This document shows, one piece after another, positions 1 to 9,318 of a stretch of 64,000 nt of DNA. The notes beneath the pieces are model-generated. The model made no database searches, had not been told where the DNA came from, and saw only the letters and a program-made list of their open reading frames with translations. Numbering within the stretch: the first letter of the stretch is position 1; the number at the start of each line of letters is the position of its first letter. A program made the translations under genes and the position numbers. This stretch comes from Persicimonas caeni (GTDB lineage: Bacteria > Myxococcota_A > Bradymonadia > Bradymonadales > Bradymonadaceae). The stretch spans positions 4,801,074-4,865,073 of the forward strand of contig NZ_CP041186.1 of NCBI RefSeq assembly GCF_006517175.1. The letters run 5' to 3'.

Positions 1-113
1 AACGGCACGACAAACCCGACATTTTCAGCAGGCGCATCCGGCGCGCCGTTGAGCTTTTGAGCCACGTCATTTGCGGCCTGCAACAAGACGATGGTGGCGG
101 TGACGAATTTCAT
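1..113 (-). CDS. Partial hypothetical protein, N-terminus only
   Basis: An open frame runs from an ATG at 113 to the left edge of the window without a stop, giving 37 residues beginning MKFVTATIVLLQAANDVAQK. The composition looks like an amphipathic helix, and an in-frame TGA lies a few codons upstream of the ATG. No clear ribosome binding site is visible, so this may be chance. I do not recognise the family. Confidence 0.3.
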   Translation of the reverse strand, partial: MKFVTATIVLLQAANDVAQKLNGAPDAPAENVGFVVP

Positions 114-199
114 GAACTCGTTCTTGGTTCAGGTTCTGGAATTTCGATGGCTGATTCTCGGGCCACGACCGCAGAAATGCAACACATACCCCCGTGTCG

Positions 200-226
200 T
201 TGACACTGATTGAGCGGTGCGATACT
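200..226 (+). promoter_or_regulatory. Candidate sigma-70 promoter of proS
   Basis: A perfect -35 hexamer TTGACA is at 200-205. A partial -10 (GATACT, 221-226) follows after a short 15-bp spacer; TACTTC at 223-228 would give 17 bp. It lies 44-70 bases before the proS start, so it is plausible but not strong. Confidence 0.35.
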
Positions 227-269
227 TCCCAGACGTTCGAAGCGTTCTGGTCAAACCCAAGGTAAAACG

Positions 270-1994
270 ATGCGTCTTTCCAAGATGTTCATGCCCACGC
301 GCAAAGAAGACCCCGCCGATGCGGAGGTCGTCAGCCATAAGTTGCTGGTGCGTGGCGGCTATATTCGCATGCTCACCCGCGGCATCTACGACTTTTTGCC
401 CCTCGGGTGGCGCTCCGTGCGCAAAATCGAGCAGATCATCCGCGAGGAGATGGACCGCGCGGGCGCCCAGGAAGTCCACCTTCCGGCCGTCCAGCCTGCC
501 GAGTTGTGGAAGGAGTCGGGCCGTTGGGACGAGTATGGACCCGAGTTGTTGCGCTTCAAGGACCGCAAGGGCTCCGATTTCTGCCTCGGGCCGACCCACG
601 AGGAGGTCATCACCGATCTGATCCGCGGCGACATCGCCAGCTACAAAGATCTGCCGGTGAACCTGTACCAGATCCAGACGAAGTTCCGTGACGAGCCCCG
701 CCCCCGCTTCGGCCTGATGCGCGGGCGCGAGTTCATCATGAAGGACGCCTATTCGTTCGACATCGACGAGGAGGGCGCCAACAAGAGCTACGAGGAGATG
801 TTCGAGACGTACAAGCGCATCTGCGAGCGGCTCGGCTTCGACTATGCGGCCGTGGAGGCCGACACCGGCAATATCGGCGGCTCGAAGTCCCACGAGTTCC
901 AGGTCCTCGCCGACACCGGCGAAGACGAGATCGTCAGCTGCCCCGAGTGCGGCTACGCGGCCAACGTCGAGAAGGCCGAGATTCGCCTGCCCGAGTACGA
1001 CGGCGAGAAGTTCCCGCCCCAAGACCTCGAGTTGGTGGAGACGCCCGGCAAGAAGACCATCGACGAGGTGTCCGGCTTCCTGAACATCGCGCCGATGCGT
1101 TGCCTCAAGACGCTGATCTTCAACTGCGACGACACCGCCGTGGCGGTGCTCGTGCGCGGCGACCACGACGCCAACGAGATCAAGATTCGCGGCTTCTTGA
1201 AGGAGCACACCGACATCTCGTGCGAAGAGATCAACTTGGCCAGCGACGCGCAGGTCACCGAGATCACCGGCGCTCCGGTGGGCTTCGCCGGCCCGATCGA
1301 CTTGGACATCCCCGTCTTCGCCGACTTGGCCGTCGAGGAGATGACCAACTACACGGTGGGCGCCAACGACGCCGACAAGCACTACGTCAACGTCAATCAC
1401 GGGCGTGACTTTGAAGTCGAGGCGTTCGCCGACCTTCGCCGCGCTCAGAACGCCGACCTGTGCGGCCGCTGCGGCGCGCCCTTCGAGGGCCACCGCGGCA
1501 TCGAGATCGGCCACGTCTTCTACCTCGGCACCAAGTACTCCGAGGCGATGGACGCCAAGATCCAGGACGAGAACGGCCAGATGAAGCCCATGATCATGGG
1601 CTGCTACGGCATCGGCGTGACTCGCATTCTGGCAGCCGTCGTCGAGCAGAACCACGACGACAACGGCATCATCTGGCCCATGGCGATCGCGCCCTACCAG
1701 GTGACCGTGCTGCCGCTGCAGATGCGCAACGACGAGGTCGTCGAGACCGGCGAAAAGCTCTACGAGGAGCTTCGGGCCGCGGGCATCGAGGTGACCCTCG
1801 ACGACCGCGACGCCGGCGTCGGCCAGAAGTTCAAGGACGCCGACCTGGTCGGCATCCCCGTGCGCATCGCCATCGGCTCACGCGGTCTCAAGGACGGCAA
1901 CGTCGAGATCAAGCTTCGCAGCGAGTCCGACATTCAGGATATCTCGGTCGACGAGGCCGTGGAGTACGTCAAAGGGCTCGTACAGAAAGGTTGA
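270..1994 (+). CDS. proS: Prolyl-tRNA synthetase
   Basis: Cytoplasmic class II aminoacyl-tRNA synthetase that charges tRNA-Pro. The ATG at 270 gives 574 residues, close to the usual length of the bacterial-type enzyme, and an AAGG element lies about 8 bases upstream; the frame is open further upstream but without a better start. Class II motif 2 (FRDEPRPRFGLMRGREF) is near residue 140 and motif 3 (GCYGIGVTR) near residue 445. The region of about 180 residues between them matches the bacterial editing (INS) insertion, and the anticodon-binding domain is C-terminal. It is the first of three housekeeping genes on this strand, with pyrF 27 bases downstream. Identification is secure. Confidence 0.96.
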   Translation: MRLSKMFMPTRKEDPADAEVVSHKLLVRGGYIRMLTRGIYDFLPLGWRSVRKIEQIIREEMDRAGAQEVHLPAVQPAELWKESGRWDEYGPELLRFKDRKGSDFCLGPTHEEVITDLIRGDIASYKDLPVNLYQIQTKFRDEPRPRFGLMRGREFIMKDAYSFDIDEEGANKSYEEMFETYKRICERLGFDYAAVEADTGNIGGSKSHEFQVLADTGEDEIVSCPECGYAANVEKAEIRLPEYDGEKFPPQDLELVETPGKKTIDEVSGFLNIAPMRCLKTLIFNCDDTAVAVLVRGDHDANEIKIRGFLKEHTDISCEEINLASDAQVTEITGAPVGFAGPIDLDIPVFADLAVEEMTNYTVGANDADKHYVNVNHGRDFEVEAFADLRRAQNADLCGRCGAPFEGHRGIEIGHVFYLGTKYSEAMDAKIQDENGQMKPMIMGCYGIGVTRILAAVVEQNHDDNGIIWPMAIAPYQVTVLPLQMRNDEVVETGEKLYEELRAAGIEVTLDDRDAGVGQKFKDADLVGIPVRIAIGSRGLKDGNVEIKLRSESDIQDISVDEAVEYVKGLVQKG

Positions 1995-2021
1995 GACGCT
2001 TCTTTCGAGCAAGGCCACCCT

Positions 2022-2744
2022 ATGAACGACGCACAACAAACTAAGCTTCGCGAGCATGTCATCAGCGCCCTCGACGTCGCCACGATGGACGAGGCGCTCG
2101 AGCTGGTGGACGCCCTCGACGGCAAGCTCTCGCTGTTCAAGGTGGGAAGCCGCATGTTCACACGCTACGGTCCGGCCTTGCTCGATGTCTTGGCGCAGCG
2201 TGATGTCGACGTCTTCTTGGACCTGAAGTTTCACGACATCCCCAACACGGTCGCCGGTGCGGTCGAAAGCGCGCTGAGCTTCGAATCGGTGTTCATGATG
2301 ACGGTTCACGCCTCCGGCGGCGCCGACATGATCGCCCGGGCCGTCGAGGCGGCCGCTCAGCGCACCGACAACCCTCCCAAGATCGTCGCGGTGACCGCGC
2401 TCACCAGCCTGTCGCCCGACGACATGTCGCAGATCGGCGTCGAGCTCGCCCTCGACGAATGGGCCTACAGCCTCGGCGAGCTGGCGCTCGACGCCGGCGC
2501 CGACGGCCTAGTCTGCTCGGCTCACGAGGCCGCCCAGATGCGCGATCGCTTCGGCGACGATCCCCTGCTGGTCACCCCGGGCATTCGCCCCGAGAAGAAG
2601 ATGGCCAAAGACGACGACCAGAGCAGGGTGATGACGCCCAAAGACGCGCTCGACACCGGAAGCGACTACTTGGTGATCGGTCGGCCTATCTATCAGGCCG
2701 ACGATCCGGCAGGGGCAGTCGAAGAGATTGGCAGCTCGCTTTGA
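2022..2744 (+). CDS. pyrF: Orotidine 5'-phosphate decarboxylase
   Basis: Decarboxylates OMP to UMP, the last step of de novo pyrimidine synthesis. The 240-residue product has the family signature DLKFHDIPNT at residues 67-76, which supplies the catalytic Asp-Lys-x-x-Asp tetrad (D67, K69, D72). It also has the N-terminal substrate Asp in SALDVA and the phosphate-gripping VTPGIRP segment near residue 182. The ATG at 2022 is preceded by AAGG. It lies 27 bases after proS and is probably co-transcribed with it. Confidence 0.95.
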   Translation: MNDAQQTKLREHVISALDVATMDEALELVDALDGKLSLFKVGSRMFTRYGPALLDVLAQRDVDVFLDLKFHDIPNTVAGAVESALSFESVFMMTVHASGGADMIARAVEAAAQRTDNPPKIVAVTALTSLSPDDMSQIGVELALDEWAYSLGELALDAGADGLVCSAHEAAQMRDRFGDDPLLVTPGIRPEKKMAKDDDQSRVMTPKDALDTGSDYLVIGRPIYQADDPAGAVEEIGSSL

Positions 2745-2814
2745 CGCGTGGCCTGTAACGCACTCCAAGCCAACTCGGGGCCCCCAACAACCATAAAAGC
2801 CAAATCGAAAAACC

Positions 2815-3561
2815 ATGCACATCTACGGCGTACACCCCTCAGAAGAGCTTCTCCGCACGGCCCCCGACCAGATCTACGAGATCTACGCGGCCGATCCGTA
2901 CGCTTCAAAACTCGAAGACGTGCGCGAAATGGTCAAAACCCTCGGTCTTCGCCTCCAACAGGCGTCCTACGACGAGCTCGATCGCATGGCAGAGGGGGGC
3001 AATCACCAAGGAATAGTGATTCAGACGCGCCCGTTCGAATACGTTGCGTTGGGTGATCTCCTCGACGCGACCGCCGACGCGAGCCGCGCATGCGTGCTGG
3101 TGCTCGACCAGATTCAAGATCCGCACAATCTCGGCGCGATCCTGCGCAGTTCGGCTGCCATGGGCGTCGACGGGGTGATCATTCCCAAAGATCGGGCCGC
3201 AGGTGTCACCGCGGCGGTGGTGCGTGCTTCGGCCGGACAGGCCCTGCGCGTACCCGTGGCGCGTATCACAAATATCGCCCGCACCCTCGACGAGCTCAAA
3301 GAGCATGGATGGTGGACGGCCGGCGCTATGCTCGGCGAACACACCACCGATCTGTGGGACATGGACTTCGAGATGAAGACCGCGTTGGTCATGGGCAGCG
3401 AACACCAGGGAATCCGGCGTCTGGTCGGCGAGAAATGTGATTTCAAAGTGCGTATCCCGATGGCGGCAGGTGTCGAGAGCCTCAACGTGGCTTCCGCTGC
3501 CTCCATCATGCTCTACGAGGTGCGTCGACAGTGGGCCACCGGTGGATCGCAGGAGGGCTGA
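2815..3561 (+). CDS. rlmB: 23S rRNA 2'-O-ribose methyltransferase, SpoU/RlmB type
   Basis: Uses S-adenosylmethionine to methylate a ribose 2'-OH; the family member RlmB modifies G2251 of 23S rRNA. The 248 residues are typical. An N-terminal L30e-like substrate-binding domain (about 1-80) precedes a SPOUT domain with motif 1 DPHNLGAILRSS (from residue 102), motif 2 GSEHQGIRRLV (about 195) and motif 3 ESLNVASAASIMLYEVRR. The trefoil-knot SAM site is therefore complete. Assignment to RlmB rather than a tRNA-modifying TrmH relies on the N-terminal domain and length. No convincing terminator is seen before the tRNA cluster. Confidence 0.88.
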   Translation: MHIYGVHPSEELLRTAPDQIYEIYAADPYASKLEDVREMVKTLGLRLQQASYDELDRMAEGGNHQGIVIQTRPFEYVALGDLLDATADASRACVLVLDQIQDPHNLGAILRSSAAMGVDGVIIPKDRAAGVTAAVVRASAGQALRVPVARITNIARTLDELKEHGWWTAGAMLGEHTTDLWDMDFEMKTALVMGSEHQGIRRLVGEKCDFKVRIPMAAGVESLNVASAASIMLYEVRRQWATGGSQEG

Positions 3562-3616
3562 ACAAGCGGTCGCGGGACGTTTTTCAAAGACTTCCCAAAT
3601 AAAGTTTATATTCTGC

Positions 3617-3645
3617 TTGACAGGCCCCGAAACAGACTATATTAC
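3617..3645 (+). promoter_or_regulatory. Promoter of the tRNA-tuf-secE cluster
   Basis: A consensus -35 TTGACA at 3617-3622 is followed by TATTAC at 3640-3645 (17-bp spacer); the overlapping TATATT at 3638-3643 gives 15 bp. It lies 65 bases upstream of the first tRNA in an AT-richer patch, as expected of a strong stable-RNA promoter. Confidence 0.7.
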
Positions 3646-3709
3646 TCTCCGTCCGCTGGCGGCGCCGGGCGTCGCAGTCACGCCCGAGTGGGCGAGCAAA
3701 TGAGCTTCC

Positions 3710-3782
3710 GCTGGCGTAGCTCAACTGGCAGAGCAGCTGCCTTGTAAGCAGCAGGTCATGGGTTCGAATCCCATCGCCAGCT
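3710..3782 (+). tRNA. tRNA-Thr (anticodon TGT)
   Basis: A 73-base cloverleaf. The acceptor stem GCTGGCG pairs with CGCCAGC, the T-arm is GGGTTCGAATCCC, and the anticodon stem GCTGC/GCAGC holds loop CTTGTAA with anticodon TGT at 3743-3745. The 3' CCA is not encoded. It is the first tRNA of a Thr-Tyr-Gly-Thr run before tuf, the arrangement also found in E. coli tufB clusters. Confidence 0.95.
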
Positions 3783-3829
3783 TTCGCCGCCAGGTCGCAT
3801 GACCGAAGGCGATTGACAATTTGGTTTGA

Positions 3830-3911
3830 GGTGGGGTTCCCGAGCGGTCAAAGGGACCAGACTGTAAATCTGGCGGCTTAGCCTTCGAAGGTTCGAATCC
3901 TTCCCCCACCA
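3830..3911 (+). tRNA. tRNA-Tyr (anticodon GTA)
   Basis: An 82-base class II tRNA with a long variable arm. The acceptor stem GGTGGGG pairs with CCCCACC, the anticodon stem CAGA/TCTG encloses loop CTGTAAA with anticodon GTA, and the T-arm is AGGTTCGAATCCT. CCA is not encoded. It is separated from the preceding tRNA-Thr by 47 bases. Confidence 0.95.
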
Positions 3912-3966
3912 CTACGAAATCTCCCTTCGGGGATGATTTCAGCAACAGGTTGCAATAGCAGCCTGT

Positions 3967-4039
3967 GCGGGAGTAGCTCAGTTGGCAGAGCATCAGCCTT
4001 CCAAGCTGAGGGTCGCGGGTTCGAATCCCGTCTCCCGCT
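3967..4039 (+). tRNA. tRNA-Gly (anticodon TCC)
   Basis: A 73-base cloverleaf. The acceptor stem GCGGGAG pairs with CTCCCGC, the anticodon stem CAGC/GCTG holds CTTCCAA with anticodon TCC, and the T-arm is CGGGTTCGAATCCCG. CCA is not encoded. It is third in the tRNA run upstream of tuf. Confidence 0.95.
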
Positions 4040-4178
4040 TGTGGTTCCGCCCGAGGGCGGGCCACAGGCATCTTCTGCCGCCGGTTCAAATACGACTTGA
4101 TTGCTCGTCAGGAACAGGCTAAAGAAGGCGACGCGAACGAGACGTATCGTGAAGGTTGCGACTCGCCGCAGTATGTGT

Positions 4179-4251
4179 GCCCTTGTAGCTCAGTTGGTAG
4201 AGCACATCCATGGTAAGGATGGGGTCACCGGTTCAAGTCCGGTCAAGGGCT
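4179..4251 (+). tRNA. tRNA-Thr (anticodon GGT)
   Basis: A 73-base cloverleaf. The acceptor stem GCCCTTG pairs with CAAGGGC, the anticodon stem CATCC/GGATG encloses ATGGTAA with anticodon GGT, and the T-arm is CCGGTTCAAGTCCGG. CCA is not encoded. It is the last tRNA before the hairpins that precede tuf. Confidence 0.95.
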
Positions 4252-4270
4252 CTTAAGATGCATGCTCCCA

Positions 4271-4330
4271 CCTCATCCCGCCTTCGGGCGGGATGAGGCC
4301 GAGGCGACTCCCTGAGTCGCTCATTTTTTT
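4271..4330 (+). terminator. Double hairpin with T-run between tRNA-Thr and tuf
   Basis: A 12-bp perfect hairpin with a TTCG tetraloop (4271-4298) is followed at once by GCGACTC/GAGTCGC (4304-4320) and then TCATTTTTTT. The second stem with its T-run is a rho-independent terminator shape. Because the same promoter probably also serves tuf, the element may act as partial termination or as a processing site that keeps tRNA and tuf levels apart. Confidence 0.65.
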
Positions 4331-4445
4331 ACCAGCGGCTTTTTTGCCAGCGGCTTAATCAGCACGCAGCCAAAACTACGCACGCGACCGGTCGGTCAGG
4401 TTTCACCGATTCATGTCGTAGTGACACCGTTTAAGGAGTCGAATC

Positions 4446-5639
<1,194 letters not shown>

Positions 5640-5706
5640 GGAATAGTGCGCCACGTTGTCAGGTTGCACCGGTGAGTCCGGAAGCAACTTGTGGCGCCAC
5701 AGATAG

Positions 5707-5735
5707 GTCGGCCCGAGCGTTGCGTTCGGGCCGAC
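5707..5735 (+). other. Stem-loop between tuf and tRNA-Trp
   Basis: GTCGGCCCGA (5707-5716) pairs with TCGGGCCGAC (5726-5735) around a nine-base loop, just before the tRNA-Trp 5' end at 5741. There is no T-run, so it looks more like an RNA processing structure than a terminator. Confidence 0.45.
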
Positions 5736-5740
5736 CGTAA

Positions 5741-5813
5741 AGGCCACTAGCTCAATTGGGAGAGCTCCGGATTCCAAATCCGGCGGTTGGGGGTTCGAGT
5801 CCCTCGTGGCCTG
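5741..5813 (+). tRNA. tRNA-Trp (anticodon CCA)
   Basis: A 73-base cloverleaf. The acceptor stem AGGCCAC pairs with GTGGCCT, the anticodon stem CCGGA/TCCGG holds loop TTCCAAA with anticodon CCA, and the T-arm is GGGGTTCGAGTCCCT; the discriminator is G. CCA is not encoded. The position between tuf and secE is conserved in many bacteria. Confidence 0.95.
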
Positions 5814-5850
5814 TTGACCGAGGAAGGACATCGCGTTCTTTCCTCCCGGG

Positions 5851-5881
5851 AGAGCCGCCGGATTTTGTCGGGCGGTTCTTC
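5851..5881 (+). promoter_or_regulatory. Leader stem-loop upstream of secE
   Basis: AGAGCCGCC (5851-5859) pairs, with one G-T wobble, with GGCGGTTCT (5871-5879), and TT follows. It lies 47 bases before the secE start. It could be a weak attenuator or the trailer of tRNA-Trp; the T-run is too short to call a terminator. Confidence 0.35.
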
Positions 5882-5927
5882 TTATGTGTCGGGCCAGTCG
5901 GTCCTACTCACAAAACCAACGAGGATC

Positions 5928-6317
5928 ATGGACGTCTCACGACTCGTTAATCTCGTCTACGTCGGCATTGCCATTCTGACCTTCGTCATCGCTGACAAGG
6001 CTCTGGAATGGCTCTGGAGCGCCGTCGAGGCCTTGCCGCGCGTAGCTATCATCGGTAGCGCGGTAACCCTGCCGACTGTGATCGCGGCAGCGCTCACCAT
6101 CGGCTTGGTCGCCTACTTGTACCGTCGCAAAGACGTCTACAGCTACCTGAGCGAAGTCGTCATCGAGCTCAAGAAGGTCACCTGGCCGAGTTGGAATGAG
6201 ACGAAGCGCTCCACGCTCATTGTGATCGTCTTCACGGTTCTGCTGAGCGTGTTCCTGTGGGGATCGGACCAGATCTGGAGCTTCCTCACCGACATGCTTC
6301 TCACACCAGGCACGTAA
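5928..6317 (+). CDS. secE: Preprotein translocase subunit SecE
   Basis: Small inner-membrane subunit that clamps SecY in the SecYEG channel. The ATG at 5928 has GAGGATC directly upstream and gives 129 residues; longer in-frame starts would run into tRNA-Trp. There are three hydrophobic segments (about 8-28, 40-65 and 97-120), as in the three-helix E. coli form. The conserved amphipathic stretch ELKKVTWPSWNETKRST precedes the last helix. nusG begins three bases after the stop, the universal secE-nusG pairing. Confidence 0.95.
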   Translation: MDVSRLVNLVYVGIAILTFVIADKALEWLWSAVEALPRVAIIGSAVTLPTVIAAALTIGLVAYLYRRKDVYSYLSEVVIELKKVTWPSWNETKRSTLIVIVFTVLLSVFLWGSDQIWSFLTDMLLTPGT

Positions 6318-6320
6318 AGC

Positions 6321-6872
6321 ATGGCCGAAGAACAGCAGCAAAGAAATTGGTACATCGTTCAGACCTTCTCGAACTACGAAAACAAAGCCAAGCAGGCCCT
6401 TGAGCAGCGCATCGCTGCGTCAGGGCGTGAAGAGGCGTTCGAGGAGATCTACATTCCGACCGAGACGGTCGTTGAAGTCAAGAACGGCAAGCGCCGCGAG
6501 CGCACCAAGAAGTTCTACAAGGGCTACATCTTCGTAAAGATGGTCCTCGACGACGAAACTTGGCATATCGTCAAAGATACGCCCAAGGTCGTCGGCTTCG
6601 TCGGTGGCACCCAGCGCAAGCCCAGCCCCGTGCCCGAGAGCGAAGTCAAAGGCATCGAGGAGAAGATCGAAGAGGGGACTCTTCGCGCCGAGCCCACCTA
6701 CGCCTTCCAGCAGGGCGACAAGGTGCGCATCATCGAGGGCAACTTCGCCGACTTCACCGGTACCGTCGAAGAGGTCAACGAAGAGAAGGAAAAGCTCAAG
6801 GTCTTCGTCGAGATTTTCGGCCGCCCGACCTCCGTCGAGTTCGACTTCGACCAGGTCGAAGAAGCCGAGTAG
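6321..6872 (+). CDS. nusG: Transcription termination/antitermination factor NusG
   Basis: Binds RNA polymerase to increase processivity and couples it to Rho or the ribosome. The 183-residue product has the N-terminal NGN domain beginning NWYIVQTFSNYENKAK and the F-x-KGYIFV motif. Its C-terminal KOW domain contains QGDKVRIIEGNFADFTGTVEEV. It starts three bases after secE, and no strong ribosome binding site is visible, which fits translational coupling. Confidence 0.96.
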   Translation: MAEEQQQRNWYIVQTFSNYENKAKQALEQRIAASGREEAFEEIYIPTETVVEVKNGKRRERTKKFYKGYIFVKMVLDDETWHIVKDTPKVVGFVGGTQRKPSPVPESEVKGIEEKIEEGTLRAEPTYAFQQGDKVRIIEGNFADFTGTVEEVNEEKEKLKVFVEIFGRPTSVEFDFDQVEEAE

Positions 6873-6890
6873 CTCGCAGATAGATATTCG

Positions 6891-6960
6891 CCACGGGGCA
6901 CACGGGGGCACGGAGAACAGCATGCTTGGTTTTTCTCCGTGGCCCCGGTGCTCCCCGTGG
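6891..6960. repeat. Long GC-rich palindrome, copy A
   Basis: Arms of about 26 bases (6891-6917 and 6935-6960) form a near-perfect inverted repeat built from CACGGGG/CACGGAG words around a 17-base centre. The same element recurs at 8315-8392. It lies between nusG and its terminator. Such CACGG-word palindromes are widely dispersed in environmental bacterial genomes; this is recalled knowledge, not a search. Confidence 0.8.
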
Positions 6961-6975
6961 TGAAAATGAGCAGTT

Positions 6976-7010
6976 AAGAACGCCGGGTCGGTTGATCCGG
7001 CGTTCTTTTT
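6976..7010 (+). terminator. Rho-independent terminator after nusG
   Basis: AAGAACGCCGG (6976-6986) pairs perfectly with CCGGCGTTCTT (6997-7007) around a ten-base loop and ends in a T-run. It separates nusG from rplK, so rplK should have its own promoter; a TTGACA at 7050-7055 is a candidate -35 without a good -10. Confidence 0.85.
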
Positions 7011-7132
7011 GTTGTAACACGCCCCGTCCAATCCACGAGGGATTGGATTTTGACATGCGAAACGCGCAGGAGTCGATCCTCCGACGCATACTGCGCTACT
7101 CGTACTGAACACGAGTCTCACAGAGGTTAGAG

Positions 7133-7558
7133 ATGGCTAAAAAAGAGATTGCAAAGATCAAGCTGCAGGTTCCGGCCGGCAAGGCGAACCCGTCGCCTCC
7201 CGTCGGTCCCGCGCTGGGCCAGCACGGCGTCAACATCATGGAGTTCTGCAAGGCATTCAACGCCAAGACGCAGGACCAGCCCGGAATGATCATTCCGGTC
7301 GAGATCACGGTGTACGCCGATCGGTCCTTCACTTTCATCACCAAGACCCCGCCGGCTGCGATCCTGATTCTCAAGGAATTGGGCATCCCCAGCGGCAGCG
7401 GTGTGCCGAACCGCATCAAGGTCGGAACGCTGACCTGGGACCAGGTCAAAAAGATCGCCGAGATCAAGCTTCCCGACCTTTCGACCGACGATATCGAGGC
7501 CGCCGCCCGTACCGTCGCTGGCACCTGCCGCTCGATGGGCGTCAACGTCAAGAAGTAA
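7133..7558 (+). CDS. rplK: 50S ribosomal protein L11
   Basis: Component of the GTPase-associated centre of the large subunit, binding 23S rRNA helices 43/44. The 141 residues are typical, with the N-terminal [20 protein letters not shown] segment and the C-terminal domain ending [23 protein letters not shown] lies just before the ATG. rplA follows 45 bases later, the standard L11 operon. Confidence 0.97.
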   Translation: MAKKEIAKIKLQVPAGKANPSPPVGPALGQHGVNIMEFCKAFNAKTQDQPGMIIPVEITVYADRSFTFITKTPPAAILILKELGIPSGSGVPNRIKVGTLTWDQVKKIAEIKLPDLSTDDIEAAARTVAGTCRSMGVNVKK

Positions 7559-7603
7559 AACTGACTACACGGCAGCATTGCCGGTGATGAAGGAGAAGAA
7601 CCT

Positions 7604-8308
7604 ATGGCACGCCACGGAAAAAAGTATCGTGACGCCAATAAGAACGTCGATCCCGCCAAGCTCTACGGCCTGGAAGAGGGTATCTCGCTCGTCAAGAGCA
7701 TGGCCAAGGCCAACTTCGACGAGTCGATCGACGCAGCGGTCAACCTGAACGTCAACCCGCGCCACGCCGACCAGATGGTCCGCGGCTCGCTGGTCCTGCC
7801 GCACGGTCGCGGCAAGCAGACCACCGTCCTGGTCTTCGCCAAGGGCGAGCACGCCAGCCAGGCTGAAGCCGCCGGCGCCGACTACGTGGGCACCGACAAC
7901 CTGATCAGCCGTATCACCGAGGACAACTGGACCGAGTTCGACGTGGCCGTCGCTACGCCGGACATGATGGGCCAGGTCGGCCGCATCGGTCGTATCCTCG
8001 GACCTCGCGGTCTGATGCCGAACCCGAAGAGCGGCACGGTCACCTTCGACGTCGAAAAGATCGTCAAGGAACTCAAGGCCGGTCGCGTGGAGTTCCGCGT
8101 CGACAAAGCCGGTATCATCCACATCTCGTTCGCTCGCGCCAGCTTCAGCGAGGAGCAGATCACCGACAACCTCAAAGAGGTCGTCGGCACGCTCGCCCGA
8201 CTTCGTCCGGCCAGCGCCAAGGCACCGTACTTCCAGAAGATCAGCATCAGCTCGACGATGAGCCCGGGCATCAAGCTCGACACGGGCTTCGCTCGCGAGA
8301 TGATCTAA
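7604..8308 (+). CDS. rplA: 50S ribosomal protein L1
   Basis: Stalk-base protein of the large subunit and, in other bacteria, translational repressor of the L11-L1 mRNA. The 234-residue sequence has the L1 signature region around [21 protein letters not shown] and the rRNA-binding N-terminus. AAGGAG lies 9 bases before the ATG. The gene is followed by an insertion-like palindrome and the rplJ leader instead of a close rplJ. Confidence 0.97.
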   Translation: MARHGKKYRDANKNVDPAKLYGLEEGISLVKSMAKANFDESIDAAVNLNVNPRHADQMVRGSLVLPHGRGKQTTVLVFAKGEHASQAEAAGADYVGTDNLISRITEDNWTEFDVAVATPDMMGQVGRIGRILGPRGLMPNPKSGTVTFDVEKIVKELKAGRVEFRVDKAGIIHISFARASFSEEQITDNLKEVVGTLARLRPASAKAPYFQKISISSTMSPGIKLDTGFAREMI

Positions 8309-8314
8309 AGGCGA

Positions 8315-8392
8315 TTTCACCACAGGGCACACGGGGACACGGAGAATAGCTAGAAAAGGCTTTCCCCAGTGTCCCCGTGCTCCCCGTGGTGA
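8315..8392. repeat. Long GC-rich palindrome, copy B
   Basis: Arms of about 32 bases (8315-8346 and 8361-8392) read TTTCACCAC...GAGAA and the complementary return. Word order and sequence match copy A at 6891-6960, differing at a few positions and in the loop. It follows the rplA stop by 6 bases, so it is transcribed and would form a stable hairpin in the operon mRNA. Confidence 0.8.
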
Positions 8393-8618
8393 GTATCGCG
8401 TTTTGGCTGGACCATGCTTGACCGGGGCAGATGATTGCCCTATACAGTCGCCTCCGAGTCGGAGACGACTCGTTTGAAAATTTGAAGACACCACCCGCGT
8501 CGAAGAAGCAGGGGCACCCAAGTCAGGGTGCTTAAACCACCACCCAGCGGAGACTATGACGGACATAGATTTTCCCGACACGGCACGAGCGTGTGCCCTG
8601 AACGGAAGCTTGTACGCC

Positions 8619-8654
8619 AACCCTCTGCGCCGCTTCTCGGCCGGAGGGTTTTTT
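8619..8654 (+). promoter_or_regulatory. rplJ leader hairpin with T-run (L10-leader-like attenuator)
   Basis: AACCCTC (8619-8625) pairs with GAGGGTT (8644-8650) around a GC-rich inner stem and runs into six T residues at 8649-8654, 55 bases before rplJ. In many bacteria the rplJL leader contains an L10/L12-binding kink-turn followed by a terminator, which fits the position and shape. The kink-turn itself I could not confirm by eye. The remainder of 8393-8618 shows no gene. Confidence 0.55.
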
Positions 8655-8709
8655 GTTTGGCTGCGAAAGCAGTCAGTTGGCCCAACTCACAAACTCATAA
8701 GGAGTTGCC

Positions 8710-9234
8710 GTGAATCGCGCACAAAAAGAACAGCTTGTTGAGCAGATGCGCGACGAATTCGGTCAGGCCAAGTCGATCATCATGACCAGTCACGTCGGTC
8801 TCGACGTGAACACCGTCAACGAGCTGCGCAGCGAGTTCCGCGCCCAAGGCGTCCACTACCACGTGGTCAAGAACACGCTCGCCAAGCTTGCAGTCGCGGA
8901 TACTGACTTGGACATCATGGCCGAGTCGTTCCGTGGCCCGACGGCAGTCGCCTACAGCTTCGAGGACGCCGTGTCGCCCGCGAAAGTTGCAGCCGACTTC
9001 GCCGACGATCACGACAAGTTCGAGATCAAAGGCGGGTACCTGGACGGCAAGATGATCGACGTGGCCGGTGTCGACCAACTCGCGAAGATGCCCACGAAGG
9101 ATGAACTTCGTGCCAAGCTGCTTCGTACGTTCGTCGCCGGACCGACCAATTTCGTCCGACTTCTCAACGCCGCACCGCAGAAGTTTCTCAACGTGCTCAA
9201 CGCACGCAAAGACGACCTGGGCGAAGCTGCTTAA
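8710..9234 (+). CDS. rplJ: 50S ribosomal protein L10
   Basis: Anchors L7/L12 dimers to the ribosome and autoregulates its operon by binding the leader. It starts at GTG 8710 with a consensus AAGGAG seven bases upstream and gives 174 residues. The N-terminal rRNA-binding domain contains the RxxGVHYHVVKNTLAKLA motif, and a C-terminal helix for L12 binding follows. rplL begins 84 bases downstream. Confidence 0.96.
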   Translation: MNRAQKEQLVEQMRDEFGQAKSIIMTSHVGLDVNTVNELRSEFRAQGVHYHVVKNTLAKLAVADTDLDIMAESFRGPTAVAYSFEDAVSPAKVAADFADDHDKFEIKGGYLDGKMIDVAGVDQLAKMPTKDELRAKLLRTFVAGPTNFVRLLNAAPQKFLNVLNARKDDLGEAA

Positions 9235-9318
9235 TCAGCGGCCCGCTCGGTCACCAACGACAAGAGTCACTTTACTTTGCCCCGACAAAATTCGGGGCCG
9301 ATACGAAGGAGAATTACA

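Noticed and set aside
129-1655. A 508-codon open frame on the minus strand opposite proS
   Set aside because: It mirrors proS codon structure (GC-rich third positions of the + strand), its protein is Val/Asp/Leu/Gly-rich with no family features, and proS is certain.
7050-7078. Promoter of rplK at TTGACA
   Set aside because: The -35 is perfect, but no acceptable -10 exists at 15-18 bp, so it is mentioned only in the terminator entry.
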